64,000 bases of DNA from the NCBI GenBank assembly GCA_964609675.1, contig CAZSRX010000022.1:1-64000 (forward strand), read 5' to 3'. Position numbers and translations under genes: made by a program. Below are positions 44,460 to 53,725 of this stretch, piece by piece (position 1 is the stretch's first letter; each line of letters opens with the position of its first letter). The notes under the pieces are model-generated. The model had not been told where the DNA came from. It saw only the letters and a list, made by a program, of their open reading frames with translations, and did not search any database. The DNA comes from CAZSRX01 sp964609675 [NCBI: uncultured Bacteroidota bacterium]. GTDB taxonomy: Bacteria; CLD3; SB21.

Positions 44460-44507
44460 AGGTTAATCCGGATTCTCTTTTACCGCGCCTGTCGGCCGCT
44501 TATGGTT

Positions 44508-45161
44508 TTATTGAAAAGAAGCGTATATTTTTTCCAGTGCTTGTTCGACGCCGTCGGGATTGGCTTTCAGGTCAATGTTGAGCTCTACCACGTCGTCTTT
44601 CCATTTCGTCAATATCTTTCTATCGGCTTTGCCGCTGATATGGCCGGCCTTGACGGCCCCGGATTTGGATGCCCGTCCGACTTTATCGATCTTGCGAAGA
44701 ATGAACGCCATGGCGGCGGCGGCGCGTTTGCCGTTGGCGATGCCTTCTTCCATGAGAATTTCGCCGAACAGACTGCAGATAAGTACGCCGTTCACGCCGT
44801 TAATATTCTTAATGCCCTTTGAAATTTTACTCAGCGCGTCACCCTTGGCTTCCAGAGCTTCGTCAATCAGGCGCAGACCTTCAAGAAGAAGATTGCTCCA
44901 CGGCGTGTTGATCGTACGTTTGGGCGGCGGCACATCATTCTCAACCCGAAACGGCCCTTCTTTAATCTGCAGGATCTTATAGATCGCTTCTTCGCCTTCG
45001 ATATTGCCGTAGGTCGCGTGCACAATATTGCCATCCGAAAAATATATCCGGCCGTTCACCTTATGATGATCCACGGTGAACATGGAATTGTTCTTTTCCA
45101 TGCAGTTCAGCTGAACAATATTGGCCAGTTTCAGATCTTTTAAATTTCCAACGAGAGCCAT
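44508..45161 (-). CDS. DUF4388 plus roadblock-like protein
   Basis: The 217-residue protein has a DUF4388 domain at 1-85 (VGNLKDLKLANIVQLNCM, GRIYFSDGNIVHATYGNIEGEEAIYKIL) and a roadblock-like second half from about 105 (INGVNGVLICSLFGEILMEEG, DDVVELNIDLKANPDGVEQAL). A GAGGTAAG site precedes the ATG. It follows the CheY-type gene in the mglA operon and joins the two domain types found separately in its neighbours. Confidence 0.8.
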   Translation of the reverse strand: MALVGNLKDLKLANIVQLNCMEKNNSMFTVDHHKVNGRIYFSDGNIVHATYGNIEGEEAIYKILQIKEGPFRVENDVPPPKRTINTPWSNLLLEGLRLIDEALEAKGDALSKISKGIKNINGVNGVLICSLFGEILMEEGIANGKRAAAAMAFILRKIDKVGRASKSGAVKAGHISGKADRKILTKWKDDVVELNIDLKANPDGVEQALEKIYASFQ

Positions 45162-45197
45162 GTGTCACTTACCTCACTGATAGGGGTTGGGCATGCT

Positions 45198-45572
45198 TTA
45201 TTTTAATGCCTCACTGATAATTTGTTTCATAAGCTTGATCTCAAAAGGCTTTTCCACATAGCGGTAAGCGCCGGAACTGAGCGCTTCTTCCTTTTTTTCG
45301 TCGGAACCGTAAGCCGTCATAATGATCACATGGGTCTGCGGGCGATCGGCTTTGATGCGTTTCAACAGTTCGATGCCTGTGATTCCCGGCATGGTAATGT
45401 CCGTGATGACTATGTCAAACGGTTGTTCGCTGAACTTCTCCCAGGCTTCGTTACCGGAAGAGGCCGTCACGACTTCGTAATTCTCCTTGGAAATGATGAA
45501 ACTCTGATACAAGCTGAATGTCAGAGTTTCTTCATCATCCACGATGAGAATGCGTTTGAATTGTTCCGACAT
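45198..45572 (-). CDS. CheY-like single-domain response regulator
   Basis: The 124-residue receiver has the acidic pair DDEETLTF near 12, the phosphoacceptor Asp in DIVITDITMPGITG near 56, the Thr/Ser position in HVIIMTAYGSD, and the Lys in YVEKPF near 107. There is no output domain. It is the first gene of the seven-gene mglA operon, so phosphorylation probably controls the polarity or motility module by protein contact. An AGAGGGT site precedes the ATG. Confidence 0.93.
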   Translation of the reverse strand: MSEQFKRILIVDDEETLTFSLYQSFIISKENYEVVTASSGNEAWEKFSEQPFDIVITDITMPGITGIELLKRIKADRPQTHVIIMTAYGSDEKKEEALSSGAYRYVEKPFEIKLMKQIISEALK

Positions 45573-45774
45573 AAGACCCTCTTAATATCTGTATATAAAA
45601 TCGTTCTTAAAATTCTGATTTATTTTCACCGCGCTGTCCCTTATTCGGAATAGCCGATTAGGTTTATACTTGTCCTGACTTAAGGCAAGCAGAATATAGT
45701 CAATAAAACCTATTTTGTCAATAAATTTAATTAAACCTAATAGTTATTTATCCGATTACGCCAGCCGTGCAGGG

Positions 45775-48700
45775 CTACTTGATTAATAGCATTTTCTGCA
45801 CCTGGCGGCCTTTACTCGTTCGGAAGACGCTGAAGTACAGGCCGGCGGCAACACGGGAGCCCTGATCGTTGGTCCCGTCCCAGATCACCCGATACCATCC
45901 GGCGGATTGTTCCTTGAGCCGAAGCAGGGTGCGTACTTTTTGACCCAATACATTATACACCTCGATACTCACGTGATCGGCGGCAGATAATCCGTAGATG
46001 AGGGTCGTCTGCGGATTAAACGGGTTGGGATAATTGGGTTGTAAAAGAAATGATTGGGGCTGCGACGGCGCTATCATTTTTTCCGGATGATAGACTTTTA
46101 TACCGTCATACGAAATATCCGCCAACCGGTAATACAGAGTATCTGAAATGGCCGCAGCGCTGTCAGTAAACGTATAATCCGTTCGGCTGGATTTATTACC
46201 CTGGCCGGGAATTTCCGCAAGGGTTCCAAAGTCCCCGGTGGCGTACCGTCGCTGAACCAGAAAGAACGCGTTGTTGATTTCCGATTCCGTACGCCAGGAA
46301 AGATGCACCCATCCGGTTTTTTCAGATCGCTCAACCCGGAAATACGCCAGTTCAACAGGTAGGGTAATATCCGCGCCACCGACAGGATCGGCAAAGGTAA
46401 AATAGCCGCCTTGAAAATCATTAAACACATTACTGGTAATCGTTCCGGACCAATTCGCGGAGCCTGCACCCCCGATTAACTGCCAAATATTGGAATTATC
46501 CAATTGGGCTAGCCGTAATTCCGATCCGAGTTGAACGCTGTCGGAATTTCCGGGAGTGCTGATATAGGTTAACGTGATTTGCGCGTTGGTGAAGGAGCCA
46601 CCGCTTTGGGTGATATTCCAATAATGCACCCCGGAGATATTATCAATTGTGGCGGTATTGATGGCAGTCGTGGGAAGATCAATCAGAGGGTTACCGTTGA
46701 TTTGCTGACTCGTAATTGTTACGGGGCTACCGCTAACCGTGGCCAGATTGACGGTTACAGGCTGAATGTCGCCGCGTGAGCCGGTCTTAAATTGAAAACT
46801 TTGCGGGGAAGCGGAAACCGGAAATATTTTGGCCAGAGCCCCTTCCACATAGCTGGTATTGCTGCCGCCTGATAGCGTAGCTGGAGCGGAGAGGGTTAAA
46901 ACATTACCCCCGCTGATATGAATGATCCCTTTGGTCAGGGTCAATGTTTGATTAATGGTGATATTTTTTAGAAATCGCAGAGTGTCGTTTTTATTAACGA
47001 TCACATTGGCATTTGTCCCAAACGCCAGGGTTCCGGCGCCATAGATTTTTTGTTCAACATTACCGACGAAAGAAACATTCATCGTCGTATCCATTCTTAA
47101 AATACATCCCGATTGAATATTAACACTGCCATTGTAATTGACACCGCCGGTCAAATTTAACGCAAGAGAACCCTGAGAGATAATTAAGCTATCAAGGGTA
47201 AGCATGGAACCACCGGTGGCATATTGATAAAATGAAGGATAATCAATTACCACATTGGCATAGGTTCTTCCGGAAAAAGAAAGAGCGCCGCTTTGCTGAT
47301 GAATATAGTAACTTCCGGTTTGAAATGTTACTTTGGAGTTCGGTGCCGATAAACCGAACGGATTGGCGCCAGCCTGATTAATAATTTTAGAGCCTGTTTC
47401 AAACACGGCAATATTAGCGGTTCCGGAATTTGTGAAAATATTTCCGGTAAAACCGGAGGATTGTGTCAGAGAAGATCCGTTGCGAAAACGCATAGCGCCT
47501 GTTGTCACCGCATTCAATCGGTGCGCCGCATTGCTGAAAGTCATATCACCGTAAATGGAGGCGGTTGCGCCGGTGTTCAGAACGATATTTAAAATATTAG
47601 AACCGTTGATATTTAATTGGGAACCGCTGTTAACCTTTAAATCATAACTGCCTAAACCGTTCAGGGTGAGCGTGTTACCGTTGGTGCCGGCTTGCAGATT
47701 GACGGTGGTATTGTTGGTTACAATCAACTTTCCGATGGTTTGGGTCGGTACATTCGTTACGGTAACCGTTGCGCCGGAATTGAATAATAAAACATCAGTG
47801 GTATCGGGAGCGCTGCGAGTGGGAGTCCAATTGGCGGCAACAGTGTAACTGGCACTTCCGGTCTGATTCCAGGTATAAAGATTAAGGGCGATGACATTAA
47901 AACTGGCTGTTGTGTCATTCACCAATCCTCCTGTATTCGAGGAGGCGATGCGAACATTATCTTCGATGGTATCCCATAGTAAATCATACCAGGTATAAGT
48001 ACCGGAAACCAGTGATTGGGTCAGCCCCGTTGAGGAGGATAAGGTTCCGGTTCCGGCGTTTTTGGATAAAGTAACAGAAGAGGTCGCGTCGGCATCAATA
48101 TTGCCAAAACCGTCGGTGGCCGAAACGGTTAAATCAAATTCATCGTTTTGATAAGCGACTGTGGGTTCATTGAAAAAAGTTAAACGGTCCGCTGTAACCT
48201 CAATTTGATTGCGATCGCCGAATACACTGCTCGTGGCTCCCCCGGCGTCAGCGACCGCAAAAACCGAACCTGATCCGTCTGCGGAAGCCGATGTTACCTT
48301 GAATTGGAACTGCTGATTGTCCGTTACCGTACTTTCGAATGTCACATACAAATCCAGTGTTTTGGATCCGTTATCCGGTGCGGTAACCGATGAGCCGCTT
48401 AATCCGGAAAAGGTAATCATTTCGGAGCTAACCATGATATCGGCAATCCGGGTCGTACCATCAAACAACGCCGCCCGCCTTAAAGTACCGGCCCAGGATG
48501 AGACCGTATTGAAATTGCCTTTGCCGATCGAAATAGCCGACAGGGTTGTACCGGTCAGGTCCGGATCGGCGCTTCCTCCGCCATCACGAATGGTGAAAGA
48601 CCAAACCTTGATTCCATCGGATGTTGCATTGATGGCGGAATTTTGATAGGAAGCATAGGGGATGTTGGAGGGTTCATTGCCATTGGATAGAATGTCCGAT

Positions 48701-51048
48701 GTGCCGGTTTTGGTTGAATTACCCTTCAATACAATATCATCAATTCTTACCGCGATGGTACCGGATTTTACCCAACGCAATCTTAAATTATTAATTTGGG
48801 CGCCGCCGGGCAGATCAATGACCGGGCTTAAGTACCACCCGGTCGGGGCGTTGGGGGCTTCATTGAAAGTAAAAGGAACATTGATATAGGACGAACCATT
48901 CCAATAATCTAACGCCAGTGACGGGAGATTTGAAGCGTCTTCCTTTCGGTATCCAAATTGAATCGTGAGATAATTGTAGGTTGAAGCATCAATACCTTCA
49001 ATGGCAAAGCCGTATACACCGGAGGTCGAAGTAAACCAAACATTGGCTGAACCCGATGCGCCTGCATATCCTGAAGAAGGATTGGTAGTTCTAATGTCAG
49101 CCGGATTCGTTGCCCCGCCCTGGGTCATGGTATATTGGTCGTTGTCAAAACCGTCAGCGGTTTCATGCGCGGCAATTGTTGTGGTGCCTGAAACCGTACC
49201 CATGGTTTCTGTGAAAATGATCGTGCGCAAAATGACATCAAACGGAGCGGTGGTGTCATTCATCAGTTCGCTGAAATTGGTTGTACGGATCGTGACATTA
49301 TTTTCTTTGGTGTCCCAGCGCAGATCATTCCAGGTAAAGGCGCCGGCGGATAAACTCTGAGTTAACCCCGTTGCGGAAGATAGGGTACCAGTTCCATTTC
49401 CTTTGAGTAATTCAACCTGATCGGTAAAATCAAGATCAATCTGGTTATATCCATCTCTTGCAGAAACGGTCAGAGAGAAATCGGTATTTTGAGTAACCAG
49501 AGTGGGTTCGTTGGTGCACACCAGTGTGGTAGCTGTTACTTCAATTCTGTTAGCGTCGCCGGAAGCACTGCTTTGTGCGCCGCCTGCATTGGCGGTGGCA
49601 AATGTGGATCCCGCGCCGTCGGCGGTTGCAGAAGTAATGGTAAATTGAAATTGTTGATTATCCGTAACGGTGGAATTAAAGCTTGCCCGCAGATTGAATG
49701 TTTTAGTGCCGTCATCCGGGGCGGACAGTCCGCTCAGACCGCTGAAGGTGACCGTTCCTGAACTGACGGCGACTTCTGATAGTTCAGTTGAACCATCATA
49801 GATTGCAACTTTCCGGACATTCGCCCAGTTGGAGAGTGAAAACGTTACGGCAGTCAGTGTGGTACTTAACGCGTCGGCATCCGCGGAACCGCCGCCGTCA
49901 CGAATATCAAATCGGGCGACTTCCAGTGATGAACTCGTCAGATCATTTTCCTGATAGGAAGTATAGTCAATATTCGACGGCTCAGTAAAACCAGTGTTGC
50001 GGATGATATCGGAGGAATTGGAGGAACCACCGGTTGTTGTAAGATTTATAACATTAGAATTACAGCTCGTTATTGTACCCACTGAATATGCGCTTTCAGC
50101 TCTGATTCTGTAATAATAATTTGTGCCAGCTGATAAACCAGAAACAGCATAGCTTGATGTGGATTGTCCGTTTATCTGCAAATTGTTATATCCGGAAACC
50201 ATTGAAGTAAAAGCGGCATCAGTAGCAACATCTAACCTATATCCGGTTACACCGGTTACAGTAGTCCAATTGGCAGTAAATCCATTAGATGTTATTGATG
50301 TCGCTGCATTAGCGGTAGGAATAGGAGGTATTGGGTCAATTAATATATTATCAATATCTATCGTTCCTGAACCTTGTGTAAAGACAAATTTAAGATCAGT
50401 AAGTATTTGAGTGGTTGTTGTAGCGTTTCTTTCGTCAAACTCTTTTGTAGTTCCTATCCAAACATCAAATTTATCATCCCCCAAGGATTCACAAGTTCCA
50501 TTTGGAGAAATATAGGAAATGCTCGATCCTGAATTATTAATAACCCAGGTTATAGTCTGTGTGCCTGAATAATTTGCAGTATTGGTGCTGGTACCAAGAT
50601 CTCTTAAAGAAAATTGTCCAGCCGTTGCTGTCCAATTTAACCCAAATCTTGAATGGGTACTTGCATTAGGCTCTGCACTATTTGCCGTCCCAAAGCCACT
50701 ACCAACCTGCCAAATAGCTGCAGTAGTTTGTGCTACTGAATTCCCAGAGACAGTTAAATCAAAACGATAATACATTGTTGTTGGAGTAGGGCTAAAGTCT
50801 GTAGTTCTCGAGTAACTTCCTGCGTTTCCTGTTCGTGCATATCTAAGCTTATTGCTTCCGGTAGTATTAATTGAAATTACAGTACCTGCACCCGAAGTAC
50901 TTATGGCATCATATTGTCCATTATTCGGAGGAGATCCAACATATGATGAAACAACTGTAGAGCTTGAAAAATCTTGCTGAAAAACTTGCCCCCATCCCCA
51001 TTTCCCCATCACCATCAGCATCATGAATCCAAAAAAAACGCGTCTCAT
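45775..51048 (-). CDS. Giant secreted repeat protein with FlgD-like C-terminal sorting domain
   Basis: The 1757-residue protein has a signal peptide (MRRVFFGFMMLMVMGKWGWGQ), a lectin-like beta region, a fibronectin type III-like domain (GFTANWTTVTGVTGYRLDV, SAGTNYYYRIRAES), two long tandem units that start EPSNIDYTSYQ near 355 and EPSNIPYASYQ near 815 and share IRDGGGSAD, TVTDNQQFQF and NEPT segments, a beta-helix-like section near 1110-1450, and a C-terminal domain of about 80 residues with NYPNPFNPQTTLIYGL. The last is the FlgD-like Ig module that FCB bacteria use as a secretion or surface-attachment signal. Likely a cell-surface or extracellular adhesin or matrix protein. An AAAGGAAA site precedes the ATG. 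Confidence 0.88.
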   Translation of the reverse strand: MRRVFFGFMMLMVMGKWGWGQVFQQDFSSSTVVSSYVGSPPNNGQYDAISTSGAGTVISINTTGSNKLRYARTGNAGSYSRTTDFSPTPTTMYYRFDLTVSGNSVAQTTAAIWQVGSGFGTANSAEPNASTHSRFGLNWTATAGQFSLRDLGTSTNTANYSGTQTITWVINNSGSSISYISPNGTCESLGDDKFDVWIGTTKEFDERNATTTTQILTDLKFVFTQGSGTIDIDNILIDPIPPIPTANAATSITSNGFTANWTTVTGVTGYRLDVATDAAFTSMVSGYNNLQINGQSTSSYAVSGLSAGTNYYYRIRAESAYSVGTITSCNSNVINLTTTGGSSNSSDIIRNTGFTEPSNIDYTSYQENDLTSSSLEVARFDIRDGGGSADADALSTTLTAVTFSLSNWANVRKVAIYDGSTELSEVAVSSGTVTFSGLSGLSAPDDGTKTFNLRASFNSTVTDNQQFQFTITSATADGAGSTFATANAGGAQSSASGDANRIEVTATTLVCTNEPTLVTQNTDFSLTVSARDGYNQIDLDFTDQVELLKGNGTGTLSSATGLTQSLSAGAFTWNDLRWDTKENNVTIRTTNFSELMNDTTAPFDVILRTIIFTETMGTVSGTTTIAAHETADGFDNDQYTMTQGGATNPADIRTTNPSSGYAGASGSANVWFTSTSGVYGFAIEGIDASTYNYLTIQFGYRKEDASNLPSLALDYWNGSSYINVPFTFNEAPNAPTGWYLSPVIDLPGGAQINNLRLRWVKSGTIAVRIDDIVLKGNSTKTGTSDILSNGNEPSNIPYASYQNSAINATSDGIKVWSFTIRDGGGSADPDLTGTTLSAISIGKGNFNTVSSWAGTLRRAALFDGTTRIADIMVSSEMITFSGLSGSSVTAPDNGSKTLDLYVTFESTVTDNQQFQFKVTSASADGSGSVFAVADAGGATSSVFGDRNQIEVTADRLTFFNEPTVAYQNDEFDLTVSATDGFGNIDADATSSVTLSKNAGTGTLSSSTGLTQSLVSGTYTWYDLLWDTIEDNVRIASSNTGGLVNDTTASFNVIALNLYTWNQTGSASYTVAANWTPTRSAPDTTDVLLFNSGATVTVTNVPTQTIGKLIVTNNTTVNLQAGTNGNTLTLNGLGSYDLKVNSGSQLNINGSNILNIVLNTGATASIYGDMTFSNAAHRLNAVTTGAMRFRNGSSLTQSSGFTGNIFTNSGTANIAVFETGSKIINQAGANPFGLSAPNSKVTFQTGSYYIHQQSGALSFSGRTYANVVIDYPSFYQYATGGSMLTLDSLIISQGSLALNLTGGVNYNGSVNIQSGCILRMDTTMNVSFVGNVEQKIYGAGTLAFGTNANVIVNKNDTLRFLKNITINQTLTLTKGIIHISGGNVLTLSAPATLSGGSNTSYVEGALAKIFPVSASPQSFQFKTGSRGDIQPVTVNLATVSGSPVTITSQQINGNPLIDLPTTAINTATIDNISGVHYWNITQSGGSFTNAQITLTYISTPGNSDSVQLGSELRLAQLDNSNIWQLIGGAGSANWSGTITSNVFNDFQGGYFTFADPVGGADITLPVELAYFRVERSEKTGWVHLSWRTESEINNAFFLVQRRYATGDFGTLAEIPGQGNKSSRTDYTFTDSAAAISDTLYYRLADISYDGIKVYHPEKMIAPSQPQSFLLQPNYPNPFNPQTTLIYGLSAADHVSIEVYNVLGQKVRTLLRLKEQSAGWYRVIWDGTNDQGSRVAAGLYFSVFRTSKGRQVQKMLLIK

Positions 51049-51247
51049 ATTTTCCTTTCAGAATGTGGGAATAGTAACATTTGAGGATATTATAACAGAT
51101 TTTTAAAGGTATAATTATCTGTCTGTTAACAAAAAAATAACCGTTCCCGGGTGCCTTATTTTAATACTAATCGCAGAAAAATTTACAGAAGTGTTAAGCG
51201 GGGCCTTTGGTTTGATCCGGATGCAATATTATAATAACCTTCAGCAA

Positions 51248-51287
51248 AACGATTGGAGCGATTCGTAAAAGAATCCCTCCAATCGTT
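51248..51287 (-). terminator. Intrinsic terminator of the six-gene lipid operon
   Basis: AACGATTGGAG (51248-51258) and CTCCAATCGTT (51277-51287) are an 11-bp stem extended by an inner GATTC/GAATC helix, directly after the deacetylase stop. A short T-run follows on the minus strand. Confidence 0.85.
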
Positions 51288-51288
51288 A

Positions 51289-52347
51289 TCAGAATAAATT
51301 AAACTTTTTTTTCAGATTGGCAATAGAATTTCCGATGACCTCGTAATTCGTTTTCTGGTAACCGCCGGAAAGCAGCATCACGATCGGGATTTGCCTTTCA
51401 AAGGCGTAGCGGAACACCATTTCATCGCGCATCAGGATGCCGATTTTGGACAGCTTCATGCGGCCGAGCGGGTCGCCCTCGAGAATATCCGTTCCGGCGT
51501 TGTAATAAATAATGTCCGGGTCGAACAGCTCAAACGCCTCATTCAGGTGGAACTCGAGCAGCTGGATGTATTTGATATCGTCGATGCCGGAGGGCACTTC
51601 CACTTTCAGGTCAATCGCTTTCTTGGCCTCAAGGTCGCCCGGATAAATGTCTTTGTTATACACGTCCACGATAAATACGCTGTCATTGTTTAAAAAATCC
51701 CGCTCGTGGCCGTTGCCCTGATGCGCGTCGAGATCAATGATCATCACTTTCGATATCAGCGGGTTGTGTTTCATCAGATAGCGGATGGAAAGCGTGATAT
51801 CCGCGTAGATGCAGAAGCCCCCGCCTTGATGCGCCGACGCGTGATGATAACCCCCGCCGAGATTAATCGCCCAGCCCTTGCGTACCGCCAACTGCCCCGC
51901 GAGTATCGTGCCGCCGGTGGCATACAGCATCGGTTTCAAAATCTTCCGTTTGGTAAGATTCGACGGAAAATACGACAGGATGCCCATCTCGGCCAATTCT
52001 GCGACGACGGAAGATTGTTCCAGAGCATTCAAATACGATTCCGGATGCACGATCAGCAAATCTTCGCGCGACGGCGCCCCGGGCTCAATGAACTGGTCCG
52101 CTGTCAGCAGGTTGCGTTCGATCAGGTAATCATGCACTTTACCGTATTTTTTAGAATCGAACGGATGCAGGGCCTCAAGGCCGTAAAAACTTATATTGTA
52201 TTCGTCGCTGTATATAACCGGCACCTTCCCGGTATCCATGGCGTAGGATTTAAAATTCATCTCCTTGACGGTGACCGGCCAGTAAACGCAACCGGCAAAA
52301 ACGCCCGCGAGAATCAACACCATCAGCAGGATCCGCTTTTTTTTCAT
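51289..52347 (-). CDS. Histone-deacetylase-family (arginase-fold) enzyme with lipoprotein signal
   Basis: The 352-residue protein has the HDAC core: GWAINLGGGYHHASAHQGGGF near 155-175, IIDLDAHQGNGHERDF near 200 (Asp and His zinc ligands), YNAGTDILEGDPLGRMKLS near 285 (third Asp) and MLLSGGY near 327. HDAC-type enzymes remove acyl groups from amines using zinc. The first 20 residues (MKKKRILLMVLILAGVFAGC) form a lipoprotein signal with lipobox FAGC, so the enzyme probably works outside the cytoplasm, which is unusual; the substrate is unknown. AGGA precedes the ATG. It is the last gene of an operon of envelope-lipid-like genes. Confidence 0.9.
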   Translation of the reverse strand: MKKKRILLMVLILAGVFAGCVYWPVTVKEMNFKSYAMDTGKVPVIYSDEYNISFYGLEALHPFDSKKYGKVHDYLIERNLLTADQFIEPGAPSREDLLIVHPESYLNALEQSSVVAELAEMGILSYFPSNLTKRKILKPMLYATGGTILAGQLAVRKGWAINLGGGYHHASAHQGGGFCIYADITLSIRYLMKHNPLISKVMIIDLDAHQGNGHERDFLNNDSVFIVDVYNKDIYPGDLEAKKAIDLKVEVPSGIDDIKYIQLLEFHLNEAFELFDPDIIYYNAGTDILEGDPLGRMKLSKIGILMRDEMVFRYAFERQIPIVMLLSGGYQKTNYEVIGNSIANLKKKFNLF

Positions 52348-52364
52348 GGAATCATTCCTAACGA

Positions 52365-52850
52365 TTAATAGTTGTCCGGTTTGGATGAAAGCACAAAATC
52401 CACTTCATACAGGTCGTAATGCGCGAGGGCCATGCCGAGGGTTTCGTAGGTTTTTTTAGCCGTGGAGTTGTTTTTATCCACATATAAACGGATTCCGCAG
52501 ACGGATGGATCACGCCGGGCTTTATCCTGTATATATGCATACATGCGTTTGTACAGACCGCGCCGGCGATGGGCGGGTGCGACATAGACGCTTTGTATCC
52601 ACCAGAAGACGCCGTCCCGCCAATCGCTCCATTCATAAGTAATCATCAGTTGGGCTACAACGCGTGTATCCGCCTCGGCGACGATATAAAATCCCAGCTC
52701 GGGTTTGTGTATTAAATCGGTCACGCCGCGGGTAATCCGTTCGTCAGCCAGCGTTTTACCCTCGGTTTCCAGCGCCATGGCCTTGCTGAAAGCGACGATA
52801 ACAGGAATATCGGCGGCGGCGGCGGGTCGTATGACAACGGCATCATCCAT
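52365..52850 (-). CDS. GNAT N-acetyltransferase
   Basis: A 161-residue GNAT: N-terminal VIRPAAAADIPVIVAFSKAM, the acetyl-CoA binding VYVAPAHRRRGLYKRMYAYI near 89-108 (RxxGxx in RRRGLY) and the C-terminal LYVDKNNSTAKKTYETLGM. The substrate cannot be read from the sequence. A GAGGA site precedes the ATG; it is between the LysE-type and deacetylase genes, 17 bp from the latter. The pairing of an acetyltransferase and a deacetylase in one operon is notable. Confidence 0.92.
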   Translation of the reverse strand: MDDAVVIRPAAAADIPVIVAFSKAMALETEGKTLADERITRGVTDLIHKPELGFYIVAEADTRVVAQLMITYEWSDWRDGVFWWIQSVYVAPAHRRRGLYKRMYAYIQDKARRDPSVCGIRLYVDKNNSTAKKTYETLGMALAHYDLYEVDFVLSSKPDNY

Positions 52851-52861
52851 AAAATCCTCGC

Positions 52862-53683
52862 TTATTGAATCAACGCGCTAAGCGCCTGGTATCCAAGATA
52901 TATCCCGAATCCGCCCATTGCGAATCCGAGCGTTTTAATCAGATAATTAATGAAACGCACCTGGACATGGCGGCGGTTCCGGACAAGAAACATGGAATAC
53001 GACGAAAACCATACCACCGTGCCGAGCGCCAAACAAAAGGCATAACACACGCTGATCACGACCGGAAAATAATTGCCGTAGCCGCTGGAAGCCGCCGGGT
53101 TTCCGGCTGAAACCTCCGCAGGATGTTCCGCAAGTCCCGATGCCAGCATATGGCCGGCGCTGGAATCCATTTCTCCGATAATCCGCGCGTTGTTGTCAAT
53201 CATCGTTTCCAGCCCGCCGAGATGGAATCCCAGCGAGGACACAAACGACAGAATCACCACCGACGCGATAAGCCAACCGAAAAACAGCGAGGGATTCAGA
53301 ACATTCAGCATGAAGCCGATCCAGAATCCGTTGTGATGTTTTATCTTGTCGGATATATGCACATCGCGGCTGAGTGTTTCGTAACTGACATGAGACCGGA
53401 AAATTTTTACGCCGACCAGAAATATGAACAGCGACCCCACAAGGAAAATATACGGAATCCAGTGATAATAGACCGCATAGAGCCGCGTAAATCCGTATAC
53501 GGCAACGAAACAATAGACAAAGTCCACAATCGCCGCGCCGATGGCCGCCGAAAGGCAGTATCCGAACCGCCCTTTAAGCCCGTGCGATGTGATAAAAATG
53601 CTGATGGGCCCTGCTACCGGGATCGTTAAAAGGATGCCGCTGATGAGCCCGACAATTGAAACAGTAATAATGCTTTCTATCAT
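52862..53683 (-). CDS. LysE-family transporter
   Basis: The 273-residue protein has five to six membrane segments and the family start GLISGILLTIPVAGPISIFI, IGAAIVDFVYCFVAVYG and the hydrophobic C-terminal helices. LysE-type proteins export amino acids or other small amines. A long loop with His and Gly residues lies near 165-210 (SSAGHMLASGLAEHPAEV). In this operon the exported compound might be linked to the adjoining lipid enzymes, but nothing shows which. Confidence 0.88.
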   Translation of the reverse strand: MIESIITVSIVGLISGILLTIPVAGPISIFITSHGLKGRFGYCLSAAIGAAIVDFVYCFVAVYGFTRLYAVYYHWIPYIFLVGSLFIFLVGVKIFRSHVSYETLSRDVHISDKIKHHNGFWIGFMLNVLNPSLFFGWLIASVVILSFVSSLGFHLGGLETMIDNNARIIGEMDSSAGHMLASGLAEHPAEVSAGNPAASSGYGNYFPVVISVCYAFCLALGTVVWFSSYSMFLVRNRRHVQVRFINYLIKTLGFAMGGFGIYLGYQALSALIQ

Positions 53684-53725
53684 GAAGGAACCTGTTCGCG
53701 GTAGTATGGGATCCGGTGATTCCCG

